A stretch of 64,000 nucleotides of DNA from Frigoribacterium sp. PhB24 (GTDB taxonomy: Bacteria; Actinomycetota; Actinomycetes; Actinomycetales; Microbacteriaceae): positions 310,001-374,000 of the forward strand of contig NZ_RKIC01000010.1 of the NCBI RefSeq assembly GCF_003755185.1, read 5' to 3'. Numbering within the stretch: position 1 is the stretch's first letter; each line of letters opens with the position of its first letter. A program made the translations under genes and the position numbers. The notes under the pieces were generated by a model. The model worked only from the letters and a program-made list of their open reading frames with translations, was not told the DNA's origin and made no database searches. Below are positions 1-8,209 of the stretch, in pieces.

Positions 1-1665
1 GACGGCGCGGGAGTCACGCAGCCCAAGCTCGGCCCCGTCGGCTACCTGCGCTTCTTCTGGCGGCAGCTGACCAGCATGAAGACCGCGCTCTTCCTGCTCA
101 TGCTGCTGGCCGTCGCGGCCATCCCCGGTTCGCTCGTGCCGCAGCGCACCTCCGACCCCAACGGCGTCGTCCAGTACCGCACCGACCACCCCGACCTGTT
201 CCCCGTGCTCGACAAGCTCGGCGTCTTCGACACCTACTCGTCGCCCTGGTTCTCGGCTGTGTACCTGCTGCTCTTCATCTCGTTGATCGGCTGCATCATC
301 CCGCGCACGCGGCACCATTTCGAGGCGCTGCGGGCCCGCCCGCCGAAGACCCCCGCGCGGCTGTCGCGCCTGGCCGGCTACCGGTCGATCACGCTCGAGA
401 CCGGAGGAGGCGCGGGTGAGGCCTCGACCACGACCGCCCGTGCCGTCGACGCGGCCCGCGCGCAGCTGAAGCGCGCCGGCTACCGCACGCAGGTCTTCGG
501 CGACTCGGTCAGCGCGGAGCGCGGCTACCTGCGCGAGACCGGCAACCTGGTGTTCCACTCGGCGCTCGTCGGAGTGTTGCTGACCGTCGGGGTCGGCGGC
601 GGCTTCGGGTACTCGGGCCAGCGCGTGGTCGTCGAAGGGCAGACCTTCTCGAACGTGCTCGGCTCGTACGACTCCTTCAACCCGGGCCGCTGGTTCGACG
701 AGTCGCAGTTGTCCCCGTTCTCGATCGCACTCGACGAGTTCTCGACCGAGTACGCGCCGGACTCCGCGGGTGCCGCCGGCATGGCCACCGACTTCACGGC
801 CGACGTCACCGCGCAGGCGCGGGGCGGCGAGGCCGAGAAGACGCAGATCAAGGTCAATTCGCCCCTGTCGATCGGTGGATCGAACGTCTACCTGCTGGGC
901 AACGGCTACGCCGTCGACGTGACGGTGCGCGACGGCGAGGGCAACGTTGCCTTCCGCGACACCGTGCCGTTCCTCCCGCAAGACACCAACCTCACCTCGC
1001 TCGGCGTCATCAAGGTGCCCGACGCCCTGCCCGAGCAGCTCGGCATGATCGGGTTCTTCTACCCCAGCGCCGTCGACCTCGGCACGGGGGCGCTGTCCTC
1101 GAACGACCCCGACACGACGAATCCCGTGCTCAGCCTGAACGTCTACTCGGGCGACCTGGGGCTGGACGACGGCGTGCCCACCTCGGTCTACACGTTGACG
1201 ACCGACGGGCTGACCCCTCTGGCCGGCACGGACGACGCCGCGAAGGAGAAGGCCATCCAGCTGAAGCCCGGCGAGACCGCGACGATCCCCGAGGGCCTCG
1301 GCACGATCACCTTCGACGGCGTCAAGCGTTTCGCCTCGTTCGACATCCACCACGACCCCTCGCAGGTCTGGGTGCTGCTGTTCGCCGGGCTGTCGTTCGC
1401 CGGCCTGCTGACGGCGCTGTTCGTGCCCCGCCGTCGCGTCTGGGTCAAGGCCACCGAGACCGACCGAGGCGTGCGGCTCGAGTACGCCGGGCTCGCCCGC
1501 GGCGAGGACCCCACACTCGGACGTGCCGTCGGTGACATCGCCAGGACCCACCTCGGCGGTCTCGGCGTCCCACCCGACGTCGCCCGCGAGGTGGCGGACG
1601 ACCCGGCCCGTCACGACGTCGAGAAACCCGGCCCCGGTGCGGGCGGGCGCGGACGTAAGATCTGA
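1..1665 (+). CDS. resB: Cytochrome c biogenesis protein ResB (5' partial)
   Basis: ResB/Ccs1 is the membrane partner of ResC in system II cytochrome c maturation, which delivers haem to apocytochrome c outside the membrane. The frame is open from base 1, and the residues before the Met at 76 (GPVGYLRFFWRQLTSMK) match the usual ResB N-terminus, so the start lies upstream of the window. Visible parts are a first membrane segment ending PGSLVPQR, a second (SAVYLLLFISLIGCIIPR), a third near residue 190, a long extracytoplasmic domain, and a last membrane segment (VWVLLFAGLSFAGLLTALF) before a charged C-terminal tail. The stop is followed two bases later by the GTG of resC, so the two form an operon. 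The usual partners ccdA and a thioredoxin-like resA are probably upstream, outside the window. One copy of the AGGAGGCGCG motif lies at 405-414. Confidence 0.93.
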   Translation, partial: DGAGVTQPKLGPVGYLRFFWRQLTSMKTALFLLMLLAVAAIPGSLVPQRTSDPNGVVQYRTDHPDLFPVLDKLGVFDTYSSPWFSAVYLLLFISLIGCIIPRTRHHFEALRARPPKTPARLSRLAGYRSITLETGGGAGEASTTTARAVDAARAQLKRAGYRTQVFGDSVSAERGYLRETGNLVFHSALVGVLLTVGVGGGFGYSGQRVVVEGQTFSNVLGSYDSFNPGRWFDESQLSPFSIALDEFSTEYAPDSAGAAGMATDFTADVTAQARGGEAEKTQIKVNSPLSIGGSNVYLLGNGYAVDVTVRDGEGNVAFRDTVPFLPQDTNLTSLGVIKVPDALPEQLGMIGFFYPSAVDLGTGALSSNDPDTTNPVLSLNVYSGDLGLDDGVPTSVYTLTTDGLTPLAGTDDAAKEKAIQLKPGETATIPEGLGTITFDGVKRFASFDIHHDPSQVWVLLFAGLSFAGLLTALFVPRRRVWVKATETDRGVRLEYAGLARGEDPTLGRAVGDIARTHLGGLGVPPDVAREVADDPARHDVEKPGPGAGGRGRKI

Positions 1666-1667
1666 GG

Positions 1668-2678
1668 GTGACCGCCGACCTCGCCTACTACTCGCTCGTC
1701 GCCGTGTACTCGGCGATGGCCATCTACACGATCTCGTTCGTGGCCTTCGCCCTCGACCTGGCGAAGCGGTCCGGTGACGCCCAGCAGGCGGCGGCGCGTG
1801 CCGCCAAGGCCGAGGCCGTCTCGACGGCGTCCGTCTCCCGCTCGGCGTCGGGCGGCAGCACCGTCGTCCTCGACCGGCCGTCGGGCGGCTCCGGTGCCTC
1901 CGTGGGGTCCGGCGCCGGCACCCGGACCAAGGCATCGAGCTTCGAGCGCGTCGCCGTCGCGATGATGCTCCTCGGCTTCGCCGTGCACGTCGCCTCGGTC
2001 GTCCTGCGCGGCCTCGCCGCCGGTCGCGTGCCCTGGGCCAACATGTTCGAGTTCTCCCTGACCGGCACCGCGATCATCGTCGGGGTCTACCTTGCCGTGC
2101 AACTGGTGGTCAACCTGCGGTTCCTCGGCGCGTACGTCATGGGCCTCAACCTGGTGCTGCTCGCCATCGGCACCGTCAACTACTACGTCGCGGTCTCGCC
2201 GCTGCCCCCGGCGCTCCAGTCGGCGTGGCTCGTCATCCACGTCTTCGTGGCCATCCTCGGTACGGCGTTCTTCGCGATCGCGGCGGGGCTCTCGGCCGCC
2301 CAGCTGGTGCAGACGAAGCGTGAGCAGTCCAAGCTCGCGGGGCTGCGCGTCATGGACACCCTGCCCGGGGCAGAGCGCCTCGAAGACCTGGCGTACCGCA
2401 TCGCCCTCGTCGGGTTCGTGCTCTGGACCTTCACCCTCATCGCCGGCGCCATCTGGGCCGAGCGCGCCTGGGGTCGCTACTGGGGCTGGGACACCAAAGA
2501 GGTCTGGACCTTCATCATCTGGGTGCTCTACGCCGGTTACATCCACGCCCGGGCGACCCGCGGCTGGCGTGGTGCCCGCTCGTCGTGGCTGTCGATCATC
2601 GGTTTCGCGGCCGTCATGTTCAACTTCTCGGTCGTCAACGTGTTCTTCAAGGGCCTGCACGCCTATTCGGGCCTCTGA
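1668..2678 (+). CDS. resC: Cytochrome c biogenesis protein ResC/CcsB (CcsA family)
   Basis: Multi-pass membrane protein that with ResB exports and attaches haem to apocytochrome c. The 336-residue product carries the WWD-type signature WGRYWGWDTKEVWTF near residues 265-280, and candidate haem-ligand histidines in LVIHVFVA and YIHARAT. Eight or so membrane segments are visible. A Ser/Ala/Gly-rich linker at about residues 40-85 separates the first membrane segment from the rest; such a linker is common in actinobacterial members. GTG start two bases after the resB stop, so it is translationally coupled. Confidence 0.94.
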   Translation: MTADLAYYSLVAVYSAMAIYTISFVAFALDLAKRSGDAQQAAARAAKAEAVSTASVSRSASGGSTVVLDRPSGGSGASVGSGAGTRTKASSFERVAVAMMLLGFAVHVASVVLRGLAAGRVPWANMFEFSLTGTAIIVGVYLAVQLVVNLRFLGAYVMGLNLVLLAIGTVNYYVAVSPLPPALQSAWLVIHVFVAILGTAFFAIAAGLSAAQLVQTKREQSKLAGLRVMDTLPGAERLEDLAYRIALVGFVLWTFTLIAGAIWAERAWGRYWGWDTKEVWTFIIWVLYAGYIHARATRGWRGARSSWLSIIGFAAVMFNFSVVNVFFKGLHAYSGL

Positions 2679-2723
2679 TCGAGCGGTGCCTCGGCGTCGT
2701 GCGGCGAGCCGCGTGAACCGACG

Positions 2724-3740
2724 TCAGCCCGCGAGCACGGCATAGGAGGCGCGCAGCCGTCCCAGCCAGTCCTCGCGTCGGTCGTCGTCCACCGCGTGAC
2801 GACGCAGCAGGTCGACGTCGACGTCGACCCGGCGGACGTCGATCGTGCCGTCGAGGGGCAGCAGCGGCTCGCGCGTGACGTCGGCCCCGAGCAGGGCGGC
2901 CGTACCGAGGCCGCAGTCGTGCCGGAGGTCGGGCACGGCGGCGGCGAGATGCGCGCCCATGCTGAGTCCGACCGACGTGTCGATGGCGCTCGAGACGACG
3001 ACCGGCAGCCCCGCCGCGGCGACGATGCGCAGTGCCGCCGTGACGCCGCCGAGCGGCTGGGCCTTGACGACGAGCAGGTCGGCGGCACCGGCCCGGGCGA
3101 CGGCCAGGGGGTCGGCGGCCTTGCGGACGCTCTCGTCCGCGGCGACGAGGACCCCGAGTCCCGAGACGCGGCGACGCAGCTCGGCGAGCTCGGGCACGGT
3201 CGCGCACGGCTGTTCGGCGTACTCCAGGCCGTACGGTGCCAAGCCGACCAGCGCCTCCTCGGCCGACTCGACCGACCAGCCGCCGTTGGCGTCGACGCGG
3301 ACGCGGCCCTCGGGCCCGACCCAGTCGCGGGCCGCGGCCACGCGGGCGATGTCGTCCGCGAGGGTCTGTCCGCGTTCGGCGACCTTGACCTTGACCGTCC
3401 GGCAACCGCGGTAGCCGGCGAGCACGTCGGGCACCCGCTCGGCGGCGACGGCCGGCAGGGTGGCGTTGACCGGCACCCGGCGGGCACCCACGTCGGGCAG
3501 GTGGCCCCAGCCGAAGTCGATCGTCGCCGCGAGCCAGGCGGCAGACTCGGCCGGCCCGTACTCGGCGAAGGGGCTGAACTCGGTCCAGCCCGACGGGCCC
3601 TCGACCACCAGGGCCTCGCGCTCGTCGAGCCCCCGGAAGCGCGCGCGGAGGGGGAGACGGACGACGTGGGCGCCGTCGACCAGGTCGGCCAGGGGAGGCA
3701 GCGGGGGAGGGGTGGACGGCGCACGGTCGACGGTCGGCAT
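2724..3740 (-). CDS. menC: o-Succinylbenzoate synthase MenC
   Basis: Enolase-superfamily enzyme that dehydrates SHCHC to o-succinylbenzoate in menaquinone synthesis. The 338-residue product shows the actinobacterial MenC motifs: a KxK pair in TVKVKVAERG, metal-ligand regions VDANGGW, YAEQPC and ADESVR, and a second catalytic lysine in LVVKAQPLGG. Start ATG at 3740. It converges on resC with a 45-bp gap and diverges from the small membrane-protein gene at 3783. An AGGAGGCGCG copy (2744-2753) lies near its C-terminal end. menB, menE, menA, menD and menF follow nearby, which supports the assignment. Confidence 0.92.
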   Translation of the reverse strand: MPTVDRAPSTPPPLPPLADLVDGAHVVRLPLRARFRGLDEREALVVEGPSGWTEFSPFAEYGPAESAAWLAATIDFGWGHLPDVGARRVPVNATLPAVAAERVPDVLAGYRGCRTVKVKVAERGQTLADDIARVAAARDWVGPEGRVRVDANGGWSVESAEEALVGLAPYGLEYAEQPCATVPELAELRRRVSGLGVLVAADESVRKAADPLAVARAGAADLLVVKAQPLGGVTAALRIVAAAGLPVVVSSAIDTSVGLSMGAHLAAAVPDLRHDCGLGTAALLGADVTREPLLPLDGTIDVRRVDVDVDLLRRHAVDDDRREDWLGRLRASYAVLAG

Positions 3741-3782
3741 CCGCTCAGTGTCGCACCGGCGACCCCGGTAAGGTCGTGCGTC

Positions 3783-4232
3783 ATGGTCGACCGCGAACCC
3801 GTACCCGCCCGAGAACCGGAGTGGTCACCCGACGAGCTCCCCGCCCGGGGTCGTGACGGCACCGGCCGCGACGGCACCGGCCGCGCCGCGTCGGAGCCCG
3901 ACGACCTCCGGGTCTTCGACGGCCCCGCTCACGACGTGGTCGACCGGCCTCCGCGCAGCCGACGGCTGGGCGTCGTCACGTTCGTCCTGGCGATCGTGCT
4001 GCTCGCCCTCGACGGACTGGCCCTCGGCCTCCTCGCCGCGGACGCCGTGAGCCCGGCCGCCGTCCTCGCCCTCGTCACCCTGTTGGCCTCGATCGTCGTA
4101 GGGGTCGTCGGGCTGATGGCTGCCGTCCTGCGTCGTGGTCGCTGGTGGGGGGTGGCCGCCGTGGTCCTCAGCTCGTTGTCGAACCCGTTCGTGCTCGTCT
4201 GGCTGATCGGGCGGTTCGTCTCGACGGTCTGA
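3783..4232 (+). CDS. Small membrane protein of unknown function
   Basis: The 149-residue product is not recognised. The first ~60 residues are hydrophilic with a tandem DGTGR repeat, followed by three hydrophobic segments (VVTFVLAIVLLALDGLALGLL, AVLALVTLLASIVVGVVGLM, WWGVAAVVLSSLSNPFVLVWLIG), so it probably sits in the cytoplasmic membrane with a cytoplasmic N-terminus. ATG chosen because TAAGGT at 3769-3774 ends 8 nt upstream, fitting a leaderless transcript; longer open frames upstream are antisense to menC. It lies between menC and menB, but nothing in the sequence ties it to menaquinone synthesis. Confidence 0.75.
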   Translation: MVDREPVPAREPEWSPDELPARGRDGTGRDGTGRAASEPDDLRVFDGPAHDVVDRPPRSRRLGVVTFVLAIVLLALDGLALGLLAADAVSPAAVLALVTLLASIVVGVVGLMAAVLRRGRWWGVAAVVLSSLSNPFVLVWLIGRFVSTV

Positions 4233-4275
4233 CCCCGGTCGGGGCGAGGTCGGACCCCGTTGGTAAGCTGGGGGC

Positions 4276-5184
4276 ATGGCTTGCGAGGTGTCCGACCTGT
4301 TCGATCCGACCGAGTGGCGGGGGGTCGAGGGCTTCGACACCCTGACCGACGTCACCTACCACCACAGCGTCGACGGCCGCGTGGCCCGCGTGGCCTTCGA
4401 CCGTCCCGAGGTGCGCAATGCGTTCCGGCCGCACACGGTCGACGAGCTCTACCGGGTGCTCGACGACGCTCGCATGAACAGCCGCATCGGGGTCGTCCTG
4501 CTCACCGGCAACGGTCCCAGCGCGAAGGACGGCGGCTGGGCGTTCTGCAGTGGGGGCGACCAGCGCATCCGCGGTCGCGACGGTTACAAGGCCGAGGGCG
4601 ACCAGGCGAACGTGCCCGACCCCGCCTCGGCGGGGCGTCTGCACATCCTCGAGGTGCAGCGGTTGATCCGGTTCATGCCCAAGGTCGTCATCGCCGTGGT
4701 GCCCGGCTGGGCGGCGGGCGGCGGACACTCGTTGCACGTGGTCTGCGACCTGACGATCGCCAGTCGCGAGCACGGCCGGTTCAAGCAGACCGACGCCGAC
4801 GTCGGCTCGTTCGACGCGGGCTACGGCAGCGCCTACTTCGCCAAGCAGATCGGGCAGAAGTTCGCCCGCGAGGTCTTCTTCCTGGCCGAGGAGTACAGCG
4901 CCGACCGCGCCCACGAGATGGGCGCCGTCAACAGGGTCGTGCCCCACGCCGACCTCGAACGCGAGGCAATGGGCATGGCCCGCACCATCCTGACGAAGTC
5001 GCCGACCGCCATCCGCATGCTCAAGTTCGCGTTCAACGCGACCGACGACGGCATCGTCGGCCAGCAGGTCTTCGCGGGCGAGGCGACCCGTCTCGCCTAC
5101 GGCACCGACGAGGCCGTCGAAGGGCGTGACTCGTTCCTCGAGAAGCGCGCCCCCGACTGGTCACCCTTCCCCTGGCAGTACTGA
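4276..5184 (+). CDS. menB: 1,4-Dihydroxy-2-naphthoyl-CoA synthase MenB
   Basis: Crotonase-family enzyme that closes the ring of o-succinylbenzoyl-CoA to give DHNA-CoA. The 302-residue product has the oxyanion-hole regions AFCSGGDQRIRGRDG and VVPGWAAGGGHSLH, the TDADVGSFDAGYGSAY stretch characteristic of MenB, and a C-terminal WSPFPWQY ending. TAAGCT at 4264-4269 ends 6 nt before the ATG, so the transcript is probably leaderless. The TGA stop shares one base with the menE ATG, so the two genes are coupled. Confidence 0.96.
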   Translation: MACEVSDLFDPTEWRGVEGFDTLTDVTYHHSVDGRVARVAFDRPEVRNAFRPHTVDELYRVLDDARMNSRIGVVLLTGNGPSAKDGGWAFCSGGDQRIRGRDGYKAEGDQANVPDPASAGRLHILEVQRLIRFMPKVVIAVVPGWAAGGGHSLHVVCDLTIASREHGRFKQTDADVGSFDAGYGSAYFAKQIGQKFAREVFFLAEEYSADRAHEMGAVNRVVPHADLEREAMGMARTILTKSPTAIRMLKFAFNATDDGIVGQQVFAGEATRLAYGTDEAVEGRDSFLEKRAPDWSPFPWQY

Positions 5185-6344
5185 TGACCCGCGCCCTACG
5201 GGCCGTCGATGCGCGCGACCCCGGTGCCGTGCTCGACGGGCTCCGGGTCGCGCTCGAGGGCGGTCCGGCGGTCGCGCCCCGGGCCGACGACCTCGTGCCC
5301 ACCGATCTGCCGGGCCTCGTGCCGCAGGCCGTCTCACTCGTCGTCGAGACCAGCGGGTCGAGCGGGCGCCCGAAGCGCGTGGCGCTGTCCTCCGACGCCG
5401 TGCTCGCCGGTGCCGCCGCGGCCGACGGCGCCCTGGCCGGGCCGGGGCAGTGGGTGCTCGCTCTGCCGGCGCACTACGTCGCAGGCCTGAACGTGCTGGT
5501 CCGCTCGCTCGCCGCCGGTACCGAGCCGGCCCTGCTCGCGCCGGGGCACTTCGACGTCCGGGCGTTCGTCGACGCCGCGGCCGGGCTCGAACATCCCACG
5601 CGGTACTCGTCGCTCGTCCCCGCGCAGCTCTCGACGGCGCTCGACGCGGCCGAGGCGGACTTCGTCGTCGCGGACGCCCTGCGCCGGTTCGACGCCCTCC
5701 TGATCGGCGGCCAGGCGACGCCGGCCGCCCTCGTCGGGCGGGCCCGCCGCCTCGGCGTCACCGTCGTCCGCACCTACGGGTCGAGCGAGACGAGCGGCGG
5801 GTGCGTGTACGACGGCGTGCCCGTGGGCCGCACCCGCGTCGAGGTCGTCAACGGCCAGGTCGAGCTGTGCGGGCCGTCGCTCGCCGAGGGGTACCTCGAC
5901 GATCCCGAGCGAACGGCCACGGCCTTCGTCACGCGCGGTGGCCTGCGCTGGTACCGCACGGGCGACGCCGGCACGGTGTCGCCCGACGGGGTGCTGACCG
6001 TCAGCGGGCGGCTCGACGACGTGATCGTCTCGGGCGGTGAGAAGGTGTCGCTCGGCGTGGTCGAGCGGGTCGTGCGTGAGCAGCCGGGGCTCGCCGACGC
6101 CGTCGTCGTCCGCGCGGCACACGTCCGGTGGGGCGAGGTGCCCGTCGTGGTCACCGGCGCCGCGCCTCCTGCGCCGACGGCGGCCGACGACCTGTCGGCA
6201 CTGCGGTCGACGGTGGCGGCCGTGGCCGGTCGCGCCGCGGCTCCCGACCGCGTCGTCCGGGTCGACGCAGTGCCCCTGCTGCCGAGCGGCAAACCCGACC
6301 GGGTCGCCCTGACCCGCCTGGTCGCCGGTCTCGCGGCGAGCTGA
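5184..6344 (+). CDS. menE: o-Succinylbenzoate-CoA ligase MenE
   Basis: Acyl-adenylate-forming enzyme that activates o-succinylbenzoate with ATP and CoA for MenB. The 386-residue product is short for the superfamily but normal for actinobacterial MenE. Motifs in order are the P-loop-like SGSSGRPKR (~53-61), TYGSSETSGG, WYRTGDAG, SGRLDDVIVSGGEKVS, and the C-terminal catalytic-lysine region LPSGKPDRVAL. The start overlaps the menB stop by one base. menA follows after 27 bases but has its own leaderless-type promoter. Confidence 0.93.
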   Translation: MTRALRAVDARDPGAVLDGLRVALEGGPAVAPRADDLVPTDLPGLVPQAVSLVVETSGSSGRPKRVALSSDAVLAGAAAADGALAGPGQWVLALPAHYVAGLNVLVRSLAAGTEPALLAPGHFDVRAFVDAAAGLEHPTRYSSLVPAQLSTALDAAEADFVVADALRRFDALLIGGQATPAALVGRARRLGVTVVRTYGSSETSGGCVYDGVPVGRTRVEVVNGQVELCGPSLAEGYLDDPERTATAFVTRGGLRWYRTGDAGTVSPDGVLTVSGRLDDVIVSGGEKVSLGVVERVVREQPGLADAVVVRAAHVRWGEVPVVVTGAAPPAPTAADDLSALRSTVAAVAGRAAAPDRVVRVDAVPLLPSGKPDRVALTRLVAGLAAS

Positions 6345-6371
6345 TAGCCGCCTGCGAACTAGACTCGTCGC

Positions 6372-7328
6372 GTGGCGAAGACGAAGACCTCGACCCCCAA
6401 GCGCAGCGGCCGCCCCGGTGGCCGACCCGGTGGCCGGCCCGGAAAGCAGCCCGTCCGTCGAGTGACGGCCGGCGACTGGATCGGCGGCGCCCGCCTCCGT
6501 ACCCTGCCGCTCGGAATCGCCCCGGTCGCCCTCGGCACCGGCGTCGCCCGGGCGAACGGCGGGTGGGACCTCACCCTGGCGCTTCTCTGCCTCGCCGTCG
6601 CGGTGTTCCTGCAGATCGGCGTCAACTATTCGAACGACTACTCCGACGGCATCCGCGGTACCGACGACTTCCGGGTCGGGCCCTCACGCCTGACGGGCTC
6701 GGGCAGCGTCCGCCCGAAGACCGTGCTGAAGGTGGCGCTGGCGTTCTTCGCCCTCGCGGCCGTGGCCGGTGTGGTCGTCGTCGTCATCACCCAGATCTGG
6801 TGGCTGCTCGCGGTCGGTGCCGCCGCCGTCGTGGCCGCCTGGTTCTACACGGGCGGCAAGCGGCCCTACGGCTACAACGCCCTGGGCGAGCTGTTCGTCT
6901 TCGTGTTCTTCGGGCTCGTCGCGACCGTGGGTACGACGTTCGTGCAGCTGCGCGAGTTCCCGTTCGACGCCTGGGTGGCGGGCGTCGCCGCCGGGTTGTT
7001 CGCCTGCGCGGTCCTGATGATCAACAACGTCCGCGACATCCCGCAAGACACCGCCGCCGGCAAGCGCACCCTCGCGGTCGTCGTCGGCGACCCGGTGGCG
7101 CGGGCTCTCTACGCGCTCTTCCTGCTGCTGCCGTTCTTCATCCTCGTGTACTTCGCGTTCCTGTACCTGCACGCACCGTACGTCTACTTCACGTTGATCG
7201 TGGCGGTGCCCGCCGCGGTCATCGGCGTCACGGGCAAGACTCCACGCGAGCTGATCCTGGCCCTGCAGCTGTCGTCGCTCTCGGCCCTGGTCTGGGCCCT
7301 CGCACTGTCGGCGGCCCTCTTCTTCTGA
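6372..7328 (+). CDS. menA: 1,4-Dihydroxy-2-naphthoate polyprenyltransferase MenA
   Basis: UbiA-superfamily membrane enzyme that attaches the polyprenyl tail to DHNA, giving demethylmenaquinone. The 318-residue product begins with a basic Gly/Pro/Arg-rich tail (GGRPGGRPGK). The first Asp-rich motif is NYSNDYSDGIRGTDD and the second is NNVRDIPQDTAAGKRTLA. About eight membrane segments follow. GTG start with TAGACT at 6360-6365 ending 6 nt upstream. The polyprenyl diphosphate synthase at 16203 is a likely supplier of the prenyl substrate. Confidence 0.95.
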   Translation: MAKTKTSTPKRSGRPGGRPGGRPGKQPVRRVTAGDWIGGARLRTLPLGIAPVALGTGVARANGGWDLTLALLCLAVAVFLQIGVNYSNDYSDGIRGTDDFRVGPSRLTGSGSVRPKTVLKVALAFFALAAVAGVVVVVITQIWWLLAVGAAAVVAAWFYTGGKRPYGYNALGELFVFVFFGLVATVGTTFVQLREFPFDAWVAGVAAGLFACAVLMINNVRDIPQDTAAGKRTLAVVVGDPVARALYALFLLLPFFILVYFAFLYLHAPYVYFTLIVAVPAAVIGVTGKTPRELILALQLSSLSALVWALALSAALFF

Positions 7329-7345
7329 TCACCCGCCCCGGTCTG

Positions 7346-7364
7346 CCCGGCGATCACCCGGGCT
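7346..7364. terminator. Weak stem-loop between menA and DUF4229 gene
   Basis: GCCCGG at 7346-7351 pairs with CCGGGC at 7359-7364 around a 7-nt loop, in the 50-bp gap between two convergent genes. There is no T-tract. The placement fits a bidirectional terminator, but the stem is short. Confidence 0.4.
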
Positions 7365-7378
7365 CGAGCGTCAGGCGG

Positions 7379-7672
7379 TCAGGCCGAGCCCCCGGCGCCG
7401 CGTGCCCGGTCGGCGTCGGTCTCGTCGTCGGCGATCGCCTCGTCCTCGGCGACCGAGTCGTCGTCGAGCTTGGCGGGCCGCGACCGACGGTCGGCGAGGT
7501 CGAGGGCGACCCGGCGCCGCAGCGGGGCGAAGAACAGGTACGAGACACAGAAGCCGACGACGGCGGCGATCACCGTGGCCCAGAACGGGTCCAACCGCAG
7601 CACGAGCAGGACGCCCAGCACGACGGCGAACAGGCCGAGGCGGACGATCGAGTACTTGAGCCAGGGTTTCAC
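7379..7672 (-). CDS. DUF4229 domain membrane protein
   Basis: 97-residue protein with two hydrophobic segments (LGLFAVVLGVLLVLRL, ATVIAAVVGFCVSYLFF) followed by LRRRVALDLADRR and an acidic C-terminal tail. This is the DUF4229 pattern found in many Actinobacteria next to menaquinone genes; its function is unknown. GTG at 7672 (VKPWLKYSIVR) was chosen because this matches the family N-terminus; upstream in-frame sequence looks non-coding. Convergent with menA. Confidence 0.82.
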   Translation of the reverse strand: MKPWLKYSIVRLGLFAVVLGVLLVLRLDPFWATVIAAVVGFCVSYLFFAPLRRRVALDLADRRSRPAKLDDDSVAEDEAIADDETDADRARGAGGSA

Positions 7673-7849
7673 GACGTGGAGTCTACGGTCCGCGAGGTGT
7701 GCGGCCGCCGAGCGGTGTGCGACCGCGACCGACGGGGCCCGCCGGGCCGAGGAGGCGCGGTGCGGCGCCACCGGGCACCGGACGTCACGGCTCCGCGACG
7801 GACGACCGACCATCAGGCGTTGCACCGGATCGAGAACTAGGCTCGGGGC

Positions 7850-8209
7850 ATGGTCAGGCTCTTCATCGTGGGCATCGTCGCCGCGGCGGCGTTCGTCATC
7901 TTCGCGCTCATCGATTGCCTGTTCGCCGACGCCTCGCGGTTCCGGGCCCTGAACAAGCCGCTGTGGGCCGTCATCATCGTCCTCCTCCCCGTGATCGGGG
8001 CCGTGTTGTGGTTCATGCTCGGGCGGGCCCGCAAGAGCGGTCGCCCGGCTGCGACGCGCACCATCGCCCCCGACGACGATCCCGAGTTCTCGGGGTCGTC
8101 CTGGCGCACGACGAGCGACCTCGATCAAGAGACCACCGACGAGCGCATCCGTCGACTCGAGCAAGAGCTGCTCGACCTCGACAACGACGACAAGACCGGC
8201 ACGCAGTAA
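7850..8209 (+). CDS. PLDc_N domain membrane protein
   Basis: 119-residue protein with two membrane segments, the second ending LPVIGAVLWFMLGR, which is the signature of the phospholipase D N-terminal (PLDc_N) domain. No HKD catalytic motif is present, so it is not itself a phospholipase. The C-terminal half is charged and ends in a probable short helix (ERIRRLEQELLDLDNDD). TAGGCT at 7838-7843 ends 6 nt before the ATG, suggesting leaderless transcription. The stop TAA abuts the GTG of menD, and this pairing with menD is common in actinobacteria. Confidence 0.85.
   Translation: MVRLFIVGIVAAAAFVIFALIDCLFADASRFRALNKPLWAVIIVLLPVIGAVLWFMLGRARKSGRPAATRTIAPDDDPEFSGSSWRTTSDLDQETTDERIRRLEQELLDLDNDDKTGTQ

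Noticed and set aside
1611-2660. Long minus-strand frame opposite resC
   Set aside because: Composition is Gly/Arg/Asp-rich shadow sequence opposite a well-supported membrane protein.
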